64,000 nucleotides of DNA from Siphonodentalium dalli (lineage: Eukaryota; Mollusca; Scaphopoda; Gadilida; Siphonodentaliidae): positions 15,252,440-15,316,439 of the forward strand of contig CP136061.1 of assembly GCA_032622095.1 (NCBI GenBank), given 5' to 3'. Every line of letters starts with the position of its first letter. Within the stretch, counting starts at the first letter, position 1. Positions 52,080-63,174 of this stretch are shown here, one piece after another. Below the pieces are notes generated by a model. The model did no database searches. It was not told the origin of the DNA and was given only the letters and a program-made list of their open reading frames with translations. The position numbers and the translations under genes are program-made.

Positions 52080-52222
52080 ATGGGTCAACGAGTATCAAAT
52101 TTAGCAAAGAAGGTTGCTAGTCCTGTGACAAACTATGTTTTTCCAAGTAATAGTTCAACGACTTCTGATGATTTTAAATCCAACGCATTGATGGCAACAC
52201 CATTTGTTTTTACACGACAAGG
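52080..52222 (+). CDS. TUSC2: TUSC2 exon 1
   Basis: Encodes 47 residues from MGQRVSNLAKK to ATPFVFTRQ, with donor GG|GTAAGG in phase 2. Gly2 and Ser6 fit N-myristoylation. The middle is Ser/Thr/Asn-rich and variable in this family; the end (PFVFTR) is the conserved start of the core. This ATG is chosen because it gives the myristoylation context and near-human length. Confidence 0.92.
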
Positions 52223-55200
52223 GTAAGGACTGATTCATAATATATGTATCGCATAATTATTTAATGCCAAGGGCTCGGGTTATTACATTTTCAGATTTTT
52301 TTTGCAGTTTTGGACCAGGAATGGCAATCTCACACGACTTCCCCGTCAAGAACATTTTGGGCTGAAGTTTGTTAGATAGTGCCGTCCACCTCCCCCAAGC
52401 CCACCCACCCTACAAGTGATTTTTCCTATAGTGTTTTTGAAACGTGTCTCTTTGTGGTGTCATTCTTTTGGTATGCCCGTTATTTAGTAAAGGTGATTTT
52501 TTACTAAATAACGGGTATGTTAGAGTTACATTTCTTAGAAAAACTCAAAACATTGGGCGACAAATTTTCTCGACGGGGAAGTCGTATGATATTGCCCCAG
52601 GAATCAGTCTATTCAAACAAGAGAAATAATCACTTTGAGTGAGTGCAAATAGACAGAAGGGCAATATCATACGACTTCCCCGTCGTCGCCCAACGTTTTG
52701 AGTTTTTCAAAGAAACATAACTCTAATATTCCCGTTATTTAGTCAAATCTTACCTTTACTAAATAACGGGCACACCAAAAGAATGACGCCACAAAGAGAC
52801 GCGTTTCAAAAACACTTTTGGAAAGAACACTTGTAGGGTGGGTTGGCTTGGGGGAGGTTGGCGGCACTTTAAAACAAACTTCAGCCCAAAATTTACTTGA
52901 CGGGGAAGTCGTGTGAGATTGCCGACAGAAGAGTCGCAGAAACATGTAGGGTCATTCCACGCGTGACTGCAGGCCTGTCCATATGAAAAATTGACGAGGG
53001 CTACAAAATTGCCCACGTGAACCTCAGTGACGAGTGCTAATAGCCCTCGTGATTTATTCATGCTATTTGCTTAGCCAGATATACTCCAAAAGGAACAGAC
53101 CAGACTGGAGAATGTATTTGTATGTTATCAATAAAGTTGTTCAATCTTATTTTGAGTGTTTATGTTTGCCTACCCCTGGGATTGTTACACTGACCAACAT
53201 CAAATTGATATGTTGTGTTTGATACTACGTTAGGTAAATGTAGGTAACCTAGGTAAGTGTAGTTATGGAAATGGTTATGGTTTAGAAAGCAAACATTGAC
53301 AAATTTGGAGGGTTTGAACATTGATATTATAAATTTAACAGAATGATTGATTGAAAATTATTTGAAACGAGGGAACTCAGGATCATGTTAAAACAAAATT
53401 TCAAAATTATGACATATCTGGGATTATCTGGCAATGTGTTATGCCACCAGCAAAGTTTTATATTCATTCATACTTTCCCGTGGCATGTTGATCTCAATCG
53501 ATCACAGTGGCGTGCACATATTTTACACCACACGCGTTCTATAAAATCCCGCCCGTTTGCGTTAACAATATCATAGCCAATCTGGCCTCCAGTATTCCAT
53601 CCTTCGAAAGTTTTTAACTGAACGTGGCAGCCTTTTTGATCAGCCATTATTGCATTATAGTTAATTTGGCTCCCTGAATAGAGTCACAGCTCAACTATGG
53701 ACAGAGCCCCAGTTCAAAACATGTGGAAGGTGCAGGCATGTAAAAATAGCAAGCAGATTCAGTTATCAAAGTGCCGACGATGCTGACGTAATACCGAGTC
53801 ATGTATGACGAGCACGTGTTGCAGGAAGAGCACGGGGTGTTAAACTCATGACACTGTCTAGAAACATCAAAGAACACAGATGCCGACGATGACGTTCGTC
53901 CCATTTGACCCGACTGGCTTCAATCAGATTGTCTTAAACCCTGACTTGCCATTTAAAGCACATTGATTTTGAAAGCCGACGCGGGCGAAACTGTCGCACG
54001 CGTGTAATCGAAAATACGCGGGCTGCACGCGGGCTATCGAAATCGCCCGCGTAAAATGACAGGCCTGTGACTGACACAATAATTTTACATATATTCTTAT
54101 ATAAATCCACATTGCAACTTATAATTCTTCAATTGATTTATCTATATGATTAAGCTGATCTGTATCCTCATAGACATACATGTAGAACAATACAACTTTT
54201 TGGTCTTTTCACAACAAATTTTCTTGAAACTACTAAATACATGCCATGACTGACGCAACAGAAACATGGGTTTTTCAGGCTATTATCGGTTGACCATTTT
54301 CTTTCTCAATCTGACAGTATTGAGATCAAATTATTGTTTCCTTTCAACCTTTGGGCAGAGAATAAATAAAAAAAATTGTACCATTAGGCCAAAACAAAAT
54401 GAATGCGTGTTTCCCGTAACCCGACCGACCGTCTTCAAAACCCCCCGACCCAAGTTCATTTTATTGGTTTTAAATAAAAAAAATCAATCTAAAAACCGAC
54501 CGACCGCACTGATAACCAAACTGTGTACGCGTGTTTCCATTTTATCTGATTCACCTCATGAAATAAATTATATCATTGATATATTTATATATTTTTCCCA
54601 AAGCCACATCATCACTCTAACGGAAAGTCAAATTATGACCTGACGCAATATCACGAGTTATGGTTCCTCTTCGCTGACCGGAAGCACATGTTTGTGTTGA
54701 TATTGAGTATTATATTATTTGCATAATTTTGTAAATAAACATCGTAAATTCCGGGGCCCGTTATGGATCATTTCTTATGACTAGTATTGATATTTTTCGA
54801 CGTCAATGCATGCCATGGCATTCCACTTTTCCTGTATAAACAGGTCAGGTGTGTACTCGATTCTTGTATCCAGGTGAAGGGTCTACTCCATTATGGCCAG
54901 GCTGCAAGGATGGTGGTTCCAATGGTGGTTCCAATGCAGGGCTGATGCCTGTTGTGGCCAAGCCACATGGCAAGGCAGTGCCTGTTTCAGGTTTATTAAA
55001 GTAATTTTAGTAAACTGTCTACTGTTATCTGTTTTATATGTTTCCCCTCAATATATCAGTTTTATCACCAATTTGTTGGTTGCTCTGGTCATTGTATGGT
55101 GTTTGATGGTGGTTAGGCATGGCCCACACGAGACCATAACAAAATAAAATGAAAAGCCTACCGCCCGCCCCTATTTTTTTTGGGCTCGTTACGGGAAACA

Positions 55201-58200
55201 CGCATTCATTTTGTTTTGGCCTTATCATAATATAATGGAGGGATATCACTGTGAACAACACCAGTAGTGTGACTGATGCAGCCATGACTGACTCAAAAGA
55301 TTTGTCCGATGTTTGTTTTGACAAATTTGGGTCCTACATACACAAATGTATCTCACTGAGATTCATACATATTTATACTTAAAATGACTTTACCTCAATA
55401 TATTCTCCCAGTGTGTTCACCCCAAGGCATCATGAAAGTTGACACCAATAAACCTGTCACCACTCTAGCATCAGGTGGACAAGTTCGGGTCCGACAAATG
55501 GAAAGACATTCCTGCATGATTCAAACACAGCATATACCGGTATGTATCGGTTTAACTTGGTTTGCACAGTGCTTGATTAAATTATATTTCCTGCTGCTCT
55601 TTGTGCAAAGTTGCAGGCACATGCTCTCCCAGTGTGTTCACCCCAAGGCACAGTGCTTGATTAAATTATAATTCCTGCTGCTCTTTGTGCAAAGTCGCAG
55701 GCACATGCTCTCCCAGTGTGTTCATCCCAAGGCACAGTGCTTGATTAAATTATAATTCCTGCTGCTCTTTGTGCAAAGTTGCAGGCACATGCTCTCCCAG
55801 TGTGTTCACCCCAAGGCACAGTGCTTGATTAAATTATAATTCCTGCTGCTCTTTGTGCAAAGTTGCAGGCACATGCTCTCCCAGTGTGTTCACCCCAAGG
55901 CACAGTGCTTGATTAAATTATAATTCCTGCTGCTCTTTGTGCAAAGTCGCAGGCACATGCTCTCCCAGTGTGTTCACCCCAAGGCACAGTGCTTGATTAA
56001 ATTATAATTCCTGCTGCTCTTTGTGCAAAGTTGCAGGCACATGCTCTCCCAGTGTGTTCACCCCAAGGCACAGTGCTTGATTAAATTATAATTCCTGCTG
56101 ATCTTTGTGCAAAGTTGCAGGCACATGCTCTCCCAGTGTGTTCACCCCAAGGCACAGTGCTTGATTAAATTATAATTCCTGCTGCACTTTGTGCAAAGTT
56201 GCAGGCACATGCTCTCCCAGTGTGTTCACCCCAAGGCACAGTGCTTGATTAAATTATAATTCCTGCTGCACTTTGTGCAAAGTTGCAGGCACATGCTCTC
56301 CCAGTGTGTTCACCCCAAGGCACAGTGCTTGATTAAATTATAATTCCTGCTGCTCTTTGTGCAAAGTCGCAGGCACATGCTCTCCCAGTGTGTTCACCCT
56401 AAGGCACAGTGCTTGATTAAATTATAATTCCTGCTGCTCTTTGTGCAAAGTTGCAGGCACATGCTCTCCCAGTGTGTTCACCCCAAGGCACAGTGCTTGA
56501 TTAAATTATAATTCCTGCTGCTCTTTGTGCAAAGTCGCAGGCACATGCTCTCCCAGTGTGTTCACCCCAAGGCACAGTGCTTGATTAAATTATAATTCCT
56601 GCTGCTCTTTGTGCAAAGTTGCAGGCACATGCTCTCCCAGTGTGTTCACCCCAAGGCACAGTGCTTGATTAAATTATAATTCCTGCTGCTCTTTGTGCAA
56701 AGTCGCCGGCACATGCTCTCCCAGTGTGTTCACCCCAAGGCACAGTGCTTGATTAAATTATAATTCCTGCTGCTCTTTGTGCAAAGTCGCAGGCACATGC
56801 TCTCCCAGTGTGTTCACCCCAAGGCACAGTGCTTGATTAAATTATAATTCCTGCTGCTCTTTGTGCAAAGTTGCAGGCACATGCTCTCCCAGTGTGTTCA
56901 CCCCAAGGCACAGTGCTTGATTAAATTATAATTCCTGCTGATCTTTGTGCAAAGTTGCAGGCACATGCTCTCCCAGTGTGTTCACCCCAAGGCACAGTGC
57001 TTGATTAAATTATAATTCCTGCTGCTCTTTGTGCAAAGTCGCAGGCACATGCTCTCCCAGTGTGTTCACCCCAAGGCACAGTGCTTGATTAAATTATAAT
57101 TCCTGCTGCTCTTTGTGCAAAGTCGCAGGCACATGCTCTCCCAGTGTGTTCACCCCAAGGCATCATGAAAGTTGACACCCCTAAATAACCTGTCACTTTC
57201 CTGGTATGAGGTGGACGAGACCTAAAGTAAATATACCATGCTGGGGACCCATTCCTGGTATCAGGTGGACGAGACCTAAAGTAAATATGTCATGCTGGGG
57301 ACCCATTCCTGGTATCAGGTGGACGAGACCTAAAGTAAATATGCCATGCTGGGGACCCATTCCTGGTATGAGGCGGACGAGACCTAAAGTAAATATGTCA
57401 TGCTGAGGACCCATTCCTGGTATCAGGTGGACGAGACCTAAAGTAAATATGTCATGCTGGGGACCCATTCCTGGTATGAGGTGGACGAGACCTAAAGTAA
57501 ATATGTCATGCTGGGGACCCATTCCTGGTATGAGGTGGACGAGACCTAAAGTAAATATGCCATGCTGGGGACCCATTCCTGGTATCAGGTGGACAAGACC
57601 TAAAGTAAATATGCCATGCTGGGGACCCATTCCTGGTATCAGGTGGACAAGACCTAAAGTAAATATGCCATGCTGGGGACCCATTCCTGGATAACTCAAA
57701 CACCACATGTATCACTTACACTTGATTTGTGCAGTATTATAGTTCCTGCTGCTCTTGAGTAATAAAAGTGTCTCGCTTATTGAGTGACATATACGGTAAT
57801 CAGATGTCCTTACCATCACTTTACTCAGTACATTGTCTTATTGAGTGACATATAGGGTAATCAGATGTCCTTACCATCACTTTACTCAGTACATTGTCTT
57901 ATTTGGAATTCTTCAACAATTTATCACAAAATTTACCAAAATGGCTCAAACAACTGAAGAATGACATTTTAGCTAAACGAAGAAAACAACTCAAAGAACA
58001 TTCTAGCTATACAAAGATAAAAATAAAGAAGCCCCAAGAAAACAATCCACCAGTAAAGGGTGGCACATTCATAAACAATCCACCAGTAAAGGGTGGCACA
58101 TTCATAAACAATCCACCAGTAAAGGGTGGCACATTCATAAACAATCCACCAGTAAAGGGTGACACATTCATAAACATTTCCGACTTGTGTACCGGTATTG

Positions 58201-61200
58201 GTGAATATGATGGACATTATTTCCCCGTAGAATTTCAATCTATTTAGAATGAAAGTTGTGAGCAAAATGAGGTCTCGGTACTATATATAGAGAGAGGATT
58301 GTGAAAAAACTCAAATATTGAACCATGCATATCCAGTGTAGAGTGACAATCTGACATTTATGTTTAAAGTGTTTTATTCACTGATATATATTGGATTTTA
58401 TGCTGTGGTCATATTAAAAATGACAAACTTGATTATTGGGAGTCTCATAAATTCAGTAAGAAAAGAAATAATAGCAGTTATTTTTCTAAATTCAAACCAA
58501 AAAGATATGATTATTATCACTATGACTTGCATGGTGCCTGACAAATGAGTTTCCCTTAAATTGACACACATCCTATTGAAATTCATAATATTCTAATGAC
58601 TCTATGTTTGTGACTGACGCAACATGGTTTAACTGACGTAACACATGACTGACGCAACAATTTTGAGGACCCTTCTACTACTAATTAAGAATTGGGCCCC
58701 CACATTTTCCTCCTCATGGTGATAGTATATACCCAAGAGTGGAAGATTGTGGGAGGTTATAAATCTATAACCTTTTATAAAGTTCTGGTAACAATAATAA
58801 TGGCAACAATTCTCACCACCCGACATCGAACTGCTCTGAAGCACAAGAAAACATACATTCACCATAAGTTCATAACAGACATAAATAATTGACAGAGTAT
58901 GATCCATTATGTCAACACCTTATCGGAAAATCATTAGTCAAATTCCTATTTTCTTTTACTGTGTATTCCAAAAAACTCACATATTGACCAATTTGGAGCG
59001 TACAATTTGTCGCTGAACAAGAACCTCTGTTAAAAAAGACACAGGTTATGTACCGGTATCAGCAGGTATCAGGGGAAAATATTATATCCAGTCAAGTTCA
59101 ATATTCTCTCAACAAGATGAGATAATTATCATCTCCATGATGTAATTCTGAAAATTTCACCTTGGTGTCCAGTTCTATATGAAATGACCCTTCACAGATT
59201 ACAGCTAGATAGCCATTTTCATTCACTAAAGGGGGGGGGGGGGTTGGTAAGCAAAATTTTTGTATGAGTACTAGTACTGGTGCAGAACAAGTCTAAAATT
59301 AATAATTGAGTCATAATAATGTCCAAGTATAGTGTATATATCTGAATATTATACCATGTTTGACCTTTTAAATGACATATATGTAGTTATTATGGGTACC
59401 GATATACCCAGAACTTGAAACATCACAACTAAATCCTTCCTCACACCCTACAGGCCACCTCCCTCATCCGATCATCACCAAACTTCATTCTGATCATCAG
59501 GGTGACCTCTAGATTGGAGCCATCCAAAAGTTTTTTAAATTACTGCCAGCAGCCATCTTGAATATCAAATTTGAATCCATCAGTGCACACTGCAGCCTGC
59601 ATTTATTGTTTTGAAATATAATAGGCATGTTTATGATCTTCTCTACATGTAGGTAGATGGGTACTATCAAATTTAAACACTTTTCGACGAAAAACATGGC
59701 CGTTGGCAGCTACATTGTGTATCTTGGATTTTACTCTTTGCATGACTAAATCCTTTGGCACACCTGCAGAACACATCCCTCATCTGATCATCACCACATT
59801 TCATAAGAATATTTTGGGTGACCACTAGATAGGTGCCACAGATAGGTGCCACAGAATACCGAAAAATCTCATGAATGTCTGGAAAGAAATATAGAATTTT
59901 CACGAGTGGCTACAAGCCACGAGTGATAATTCGATATTTCTTTCCAGTTACGAATGAGATGTTTTAGGTATTCAAACAAAAAACTGTAGGTATTCTTTTT
60001 ATCATATGCGGATTATTTAGGCTCAAATATAGAATTGTCTATTGATCATGCACCACCAAAGTCAAGTACATGTATTTTGATTTCTATAATTTTATTTCAG
60101 GTCTATGTATATTTATCAGGATGGAGATCTCACATACAAATTCTCTCTTTTTTCCCAGGTCTATGCATTTTGATCGGAATGGTGATCTCACATACATGTA
60201 CATGTATGAATTTTATCTTTTTGTCCAGGTCTGTATAATTATCGGGATGGTGATCTTCTTTTTTTTCAGGTCAATGTATTTTGATAGGGATGGTGATCTC
60301 ACATATGAATTTTATCTTTTTTTCCAGGTCTATGTATTTTGATCGGGACTGTGATCCCACACATGTTTTTATCTTTTTTTTCCCAGGTCAATGTATATTG
60401 ATCGGGATGGTGATATCATGCATGAATTCTATCTTTTTGTCCAGGTCTAAGCATTTTGATCGGGATGGTGATCTCACATACATTTATGAATTTTTGTTTT
60501 TTCCAGGTCTGTATTTTGATCGGGATGGTGATCTCACACATGAATTTTCTTATCAGGGATGGTGATCTCATACTAGTACATGTACATGTACTTGAATTCT
60601 ATAATTTTTTCCAGGTCTATGTATTTTGATCGGGATGGTGATCTCGCACATGAATTCTATGAAGAAGTTACAGATGGATCATCAAAAGTAATGAGGCGTG
60701 ACATGCAGATTATTTCACAGGTGATGAAAAAAGTCTAAAAGACGAGCCTAGGTTTAAAAATCTGCTGACTTATTAGTCTGAGAACACAGCTATTTTATTT
60801 GAATGGAATTAGGGTGACATAATTTTATATCAGGTCTTGTACTGGATTACATGCATCAGTCCGTCTGTCCATGTGTCTGTTTGAGTAAATATCTCAGCCA
60901 CAAAGAGCCATAGGCTGATGGATCTGAAAAAATTTGATAGGCTGATGGATCTGAATAAATTTGATATGGTGGTCCCCGTCGGGAGTGGTTTCATGAGAGG
61001 GCAGAAAAGCCACAGAACTCACATTTTCCATTCTAGAGTTGTCATTCATTGTTTATCTGGAAATAATGGTTTTCTGTCCATCTGCGCAGATACATGTATC
61101 TCAGCCATCGCTGATGAGATCTGAATCATATTTGGTCTGGATGTTAGCCATCGCTGATGAGATCTGAATCATATTTGGTCTGGATGTTAGCCATCGCTGA

Positions 61201-63104
61201 TCAGATCTGAATGATATTTGGTCTGGATGTTAGCCATCGCTGATCAGATCTGAATGATATTTGGTCTGGATGTTAGCCATCGCTGATGAGATCTGAATCA
61301 TATTTGGTCTGGATGTTAGCCATCGCTGATCAGATCTGAATCATATTTGGTCTGGATGTTAGCCATCGCTGATCAGATCTGAATGATATTTGGTCTGGAT
61401 GTTAGCCATCGCTGATCAGATCTGAATGATATTTGGTCTGGATGTTAGCCATCAGGATGCTTTTTAACAGAGAAGCCAATGATCAGTCCTTCCCAGGAGA
61501 CGGGAGTGATTGCTCTCGCACCCCTATGCACTCATAATTTTCAATTCACGGGTGCTGAAATTCCCACCCGTCCCTTTTCGCAAAATACTAATGGAGACTA
61601 ATTGTTGGTTCAATATTGAACTATTTTAAGGTTTATGTAGATCCTTTACCATCTCAGTTCAACTATGGCATATTAAAGTGTAACTAGACATAGGTCTATT
61701 CCACAATGACTTTTGGTTGAGCAAGAACCCAACTTACAATTATAGTATGGGTGCCATATTACACCCGTCTTCTGCATTACGGGAGCAAATAAATGCTCTC
61801 GCTGTGTTTTCCTCGTGGGAGGGACTGAATGATGTATTCAAACGTTTTCTGTTCTTGGGTTATCCTTCTTTTTTTGTATGTACAGTAATGCTCTAAATAA
61901 TCGACTCCTTAACCACAGCTGATTTATGGGTAATTTTTCAGGATTTAGTCGGAAATATGGCTTGTTGCCATTCATCAGAAAGTTCTCAGTGAGAGCTTTC
62001 CGATGAATGGCAACAAGCCATATTTCCGACTAAATCCTGAAAAATTACCCATAATTCTGCTGTGGTTAAGGAGTCGATTATTTAGAGCATTACTGTAACT
62101 GAGGCCCCCACCCCCCTTTTCGTACGCCGTATTCCATGCCCTGTTATGAGGTACGCCGTATTCCGGCCCCTCTGTTAGGAGGTATTCGGTATTCCAAATA
62201 TACCGGTACTCGTACGCCGACCTTCCAAAAACTGAAGTTTTCATATATTTTTATGTATTCCATATGGCTGTTAACTGGTATTCCGTATTCCACCCTCTGT
62301 ATTAAGTGGTATTCCGTATTCCATGGGGGTGGGGGTGGGGGCCTCGTAACTGATGGTTTTCTGTGTGTGCAGATTACTCAGCCATGGGTTATATGAATTA
62401 TATTTGACATTGATGTTCACCAACACAATGGCTTCCAATAATATGTGAAATTATAAAGATAGCATTTTCCCTTTTATTTGCAGTTTTCAATAAAACTTAT
62501 CATATTCAAAAATCTTGTGAAATTCATGGACAATTCTATTATTTGCCAATTGTTGTCATGGTGAAGAATAATTAAAAAAAATTCCCTCCTGCATCTACTT
62601 TTTTTCAAATGTTCGTAACCAGGTTATATTATTGTAGTGGCCTCAATATTATTTAACCCAGCCGCACTGGTGCAGCATTAAAGATCCTGTGCCAATGCAT
62701 TCTCTTATGTATGTGAATTCCCCAATGGGAGTTTTGCATACATAAGAGAATGCACTGGCTTACAAGGCCAAGGTACATGTAAATACTCCAGAATATAGGA
62801 TAATGCACTGGCTTTCAAGGTCAAGGTAAATATTGTTAAGCTAATGCATTCTCTCAAATATGTGAGGCTCCCTATGTGAGACTCACATATAAGAGAATGC
62901 ATTGGCACTGGGTTTTCGCAAAATTTTAGGAAGCTCCAGTCATGAATCACCACAGGACTTAGGACTTACAACCACAGGACTTAACACCACAGGAGTTTAA
63001 TAAAATGTTTTTTTTTATTAAAGGGCGAGGTTGAGCTGCCAATTCCAAGACTACATGTTGACTTTCCTATTGTGCTGTGTGAAGCACCGTATATGTGTAG
63101 GTAA
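52080..63104 (+). CDS. TUSC2: TUSC2 (FUS1) homologue, 3 exons, predicted 109 aa
   Basis: Exons 52080-52222, 60615-60720 and 63024-63104, phases 2 and 0, no frameshift. The product starts MGQRVS, a good N-myristoylation signal (Gly2, Ser6). It continues to PFVFTRQG, then SMYFDRDGDLAHEFYEE and LHVDFPIVLCE. Human TUSC2 (110 aa) has FVFTRRG, SMFYDEDGDLAHEFYEE and IHVDFPVILYE in the same order (from memory). In mammals TUSC2 is a small myristoylated protein linked to mitochondrial calcium handling and tumour suppression; the function here is inferred from homology only. Intron 1 is 8.4 kb and packed with arrays, including copies of the exon 2 edge. Confidence 0.93.
52323..52923. mobile_element. 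600 bp foldback element with nested hairpins, TUSC2 intron 1
   Basis: Arms about 52323-52600 and 52660-52923 (GGCAATCTCACACGACTTCC and complement; ATTCTTTTGGTATGCCCG and complement). Each arm also contains a smaller hairpin of CCCGTTATTTAGTAAAGGT and ACTAAATAACGGG. It starts 100 bp after TUSC2 exon 1. Confidence 0.85.
52924..55380. other. TUSC2 intron 1, part with few features
   Basis: Inverted 37 bp sequences at 54384-54420 and 55188-55224 (CAAAACAAAATGAATGCGTG and complement) may bound an 840 bp element. ACTGACGCAAC words recur at 54250, 54640 and 58615. No exon recognised. Confidence 0.5.
55384..55610 (+). other. Exon-like segment of unknown origin
   Basis: After CTCCCAG at 55409 an open stretch runs to CATATACCG|GTATGT near 55551. 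It encodes CSPQGIMKVDTNKPV... with no domain I know. It does not fit the TUSC2 phase. A rearranged copy lies at 57145-57760. It is perhaps a transposon fragment. Confidence 0.35.
55560..57165. repeat. 84 bp minisatellite, about 19 copies
   Basis: Unit includes CCTGCTGCTCTTTGTGCAAA, GGCACATGCTCTCCCAGTG and CAGTGCTTGATTAAATTATA; very homogeneous. In TUSC2 intron 1. Confidence 0.95.
57195..57695. repeat. 54 bp minisatellite, about 9 copies
   Basis: Unit GGTGGACGAGACCTAAAGTA then AATATGCCATGCTGGGGACC then CATTCCTGGTATCA. Since 54 is a multiple of 3, open frames persist on both strands. It is inserted inside a diverged copy of the 55420-55610 segment. Confidence 0.93.
57772..57902. repeat. Two-copy tandem repeat, about 64 bp
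   Basis: CTTATTGAGTGACATATA...GGTAATCAGATGTCC...CTCAGTACATTGT, twice. Confidence 0.88.
58040..58172. repeat. 33 bp repeat, 4 copies
   Basis: Unit AACAATCCACCAGTAAAGGG then TGGCACATTCATA. Because 33 is a multiple of 3 it keeps a frame (NNPPVKGGTFI), within an unrecognised plus-strand ORF 57894-58247. No evidence that it is translated. Confidence 0.85.
58250..60030. other. TUSC2 intron 1, part with few features
   Basis: Contains interspersed-repeat text (CCCTCATCCGATCATCACCA at 59460, a related one at 59775) and a hairpin at 59835-59960 (CTGGAAAGAAATAT...CACGAGTGGCTACAAGCCACGAGTG...ATATTTCTTTCCAG). No exon recognised. Confidence 0.5.
60035..60660 (+). repeat. Tandem copies of the TUSC2 exon 2 acceptor edge
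   Basis: About eight extra units of 40-70 bp before the genuine exon. Each has TTTTTTCCAG (or TTTCAG) then GTCTATGTATTTTGATCGGG and ATGGTGATCTCACACATGAA. AG positions are near 60100, 60158, 60227, 60270, 60327, 60387, 60443 and 60507. Confidence 0.92.
60615..60720 (+). CDS. TUSC2: TUSC2 exon 2 (conserved core)
   Basis: Acceptor TTTTTTCCAG, donor CACAG|GTGATG, 106 nt, phase 2 in and 0 out. It encodes SMYFDRDGDLAHEFYEEV followed by a basic segment (KVMRRDMQ). This is the only copy in the local array that reads LAHEFYEE through to a donor. The upstream partial copies break off after the first 35 to 45 exon bases. Confidence 0.95.
61104..61455. repeat. 43 bp minisatellite, about 8 copies
   Basis: Unit GCCATCGCTGATGAGATCTG then AATCATATTTGGTCTGGATGTTA, with GATGAG/GATCAG and AATCAT/AATGAT variants. 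TUSC2 intron 2. Confidence 0.93.
61881..62097. mobile_element. Near-perfect palindromic MITE
   Basis: Arms of about 100 bp (ACAGTAATGCTCTAAATAAT...GGCTTGTTGCCATTCATC and complement), about 217 bp overall. An adjacent block with TACGCCGTATTCC repeats (62098-62357) has inverted GAGGCCCCCACCCCC ends. Confidence 0.85.
62691..62906. mobile_element. Two diverged palindromic MITE hairpins in TUSC2 intron 2
   Basis: Hairpins at 62691-62759 and 62841-62906 with the GCATTCTCTTAT / ATAAGAGAATGC arms. They end about 120 bp before TUSC2 exon 3. Confidence 0.72.
63024..63104 (+). CDS. TUSC2: TUSC2 exon 3 (C-terminus and stop)
   Basis: Acceptor TTTTATTAAAG, then GEVELPIPRLHVDFPIVLCE, followed by APYMCR and TAA at 63102-63104. 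The RLHVDFPIVL part matches the human C-terminus, which ends soon after. The extra residues here fall in a roughly 45 bp segment that is duplicated immediately downstream. Confidence 0.92.
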   Translation, partial: GEVELPIPRLHVDFPIVLCEAPYMCR

Positions 63105-63165
63105 CCCAGCCATGGCTGTGTGAAGCACCGTATACATGTATATGTAGGTAACCCAGCCATGGCTG
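63074..63165 (+). repeat. Two-copy repeat including the TUSC2 stop codon
   Basis: GCTGTGTGAAGCACCGTATA...TGTAGGTAACCCAGCCATG occurs at 63074 and again at 63116, the second with an ACATGTATAT insertion. Confidence 0.88.
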
Positions 63166-63174
63166 TATGGGACA

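Noticed and set aside
57894-58247. 117-codon ORF with NNPPVKGGTFI repeats
   Set aside because: Frame is kept by a 33 bp repeat; no homologue recognised and not in phase with TUSC2.
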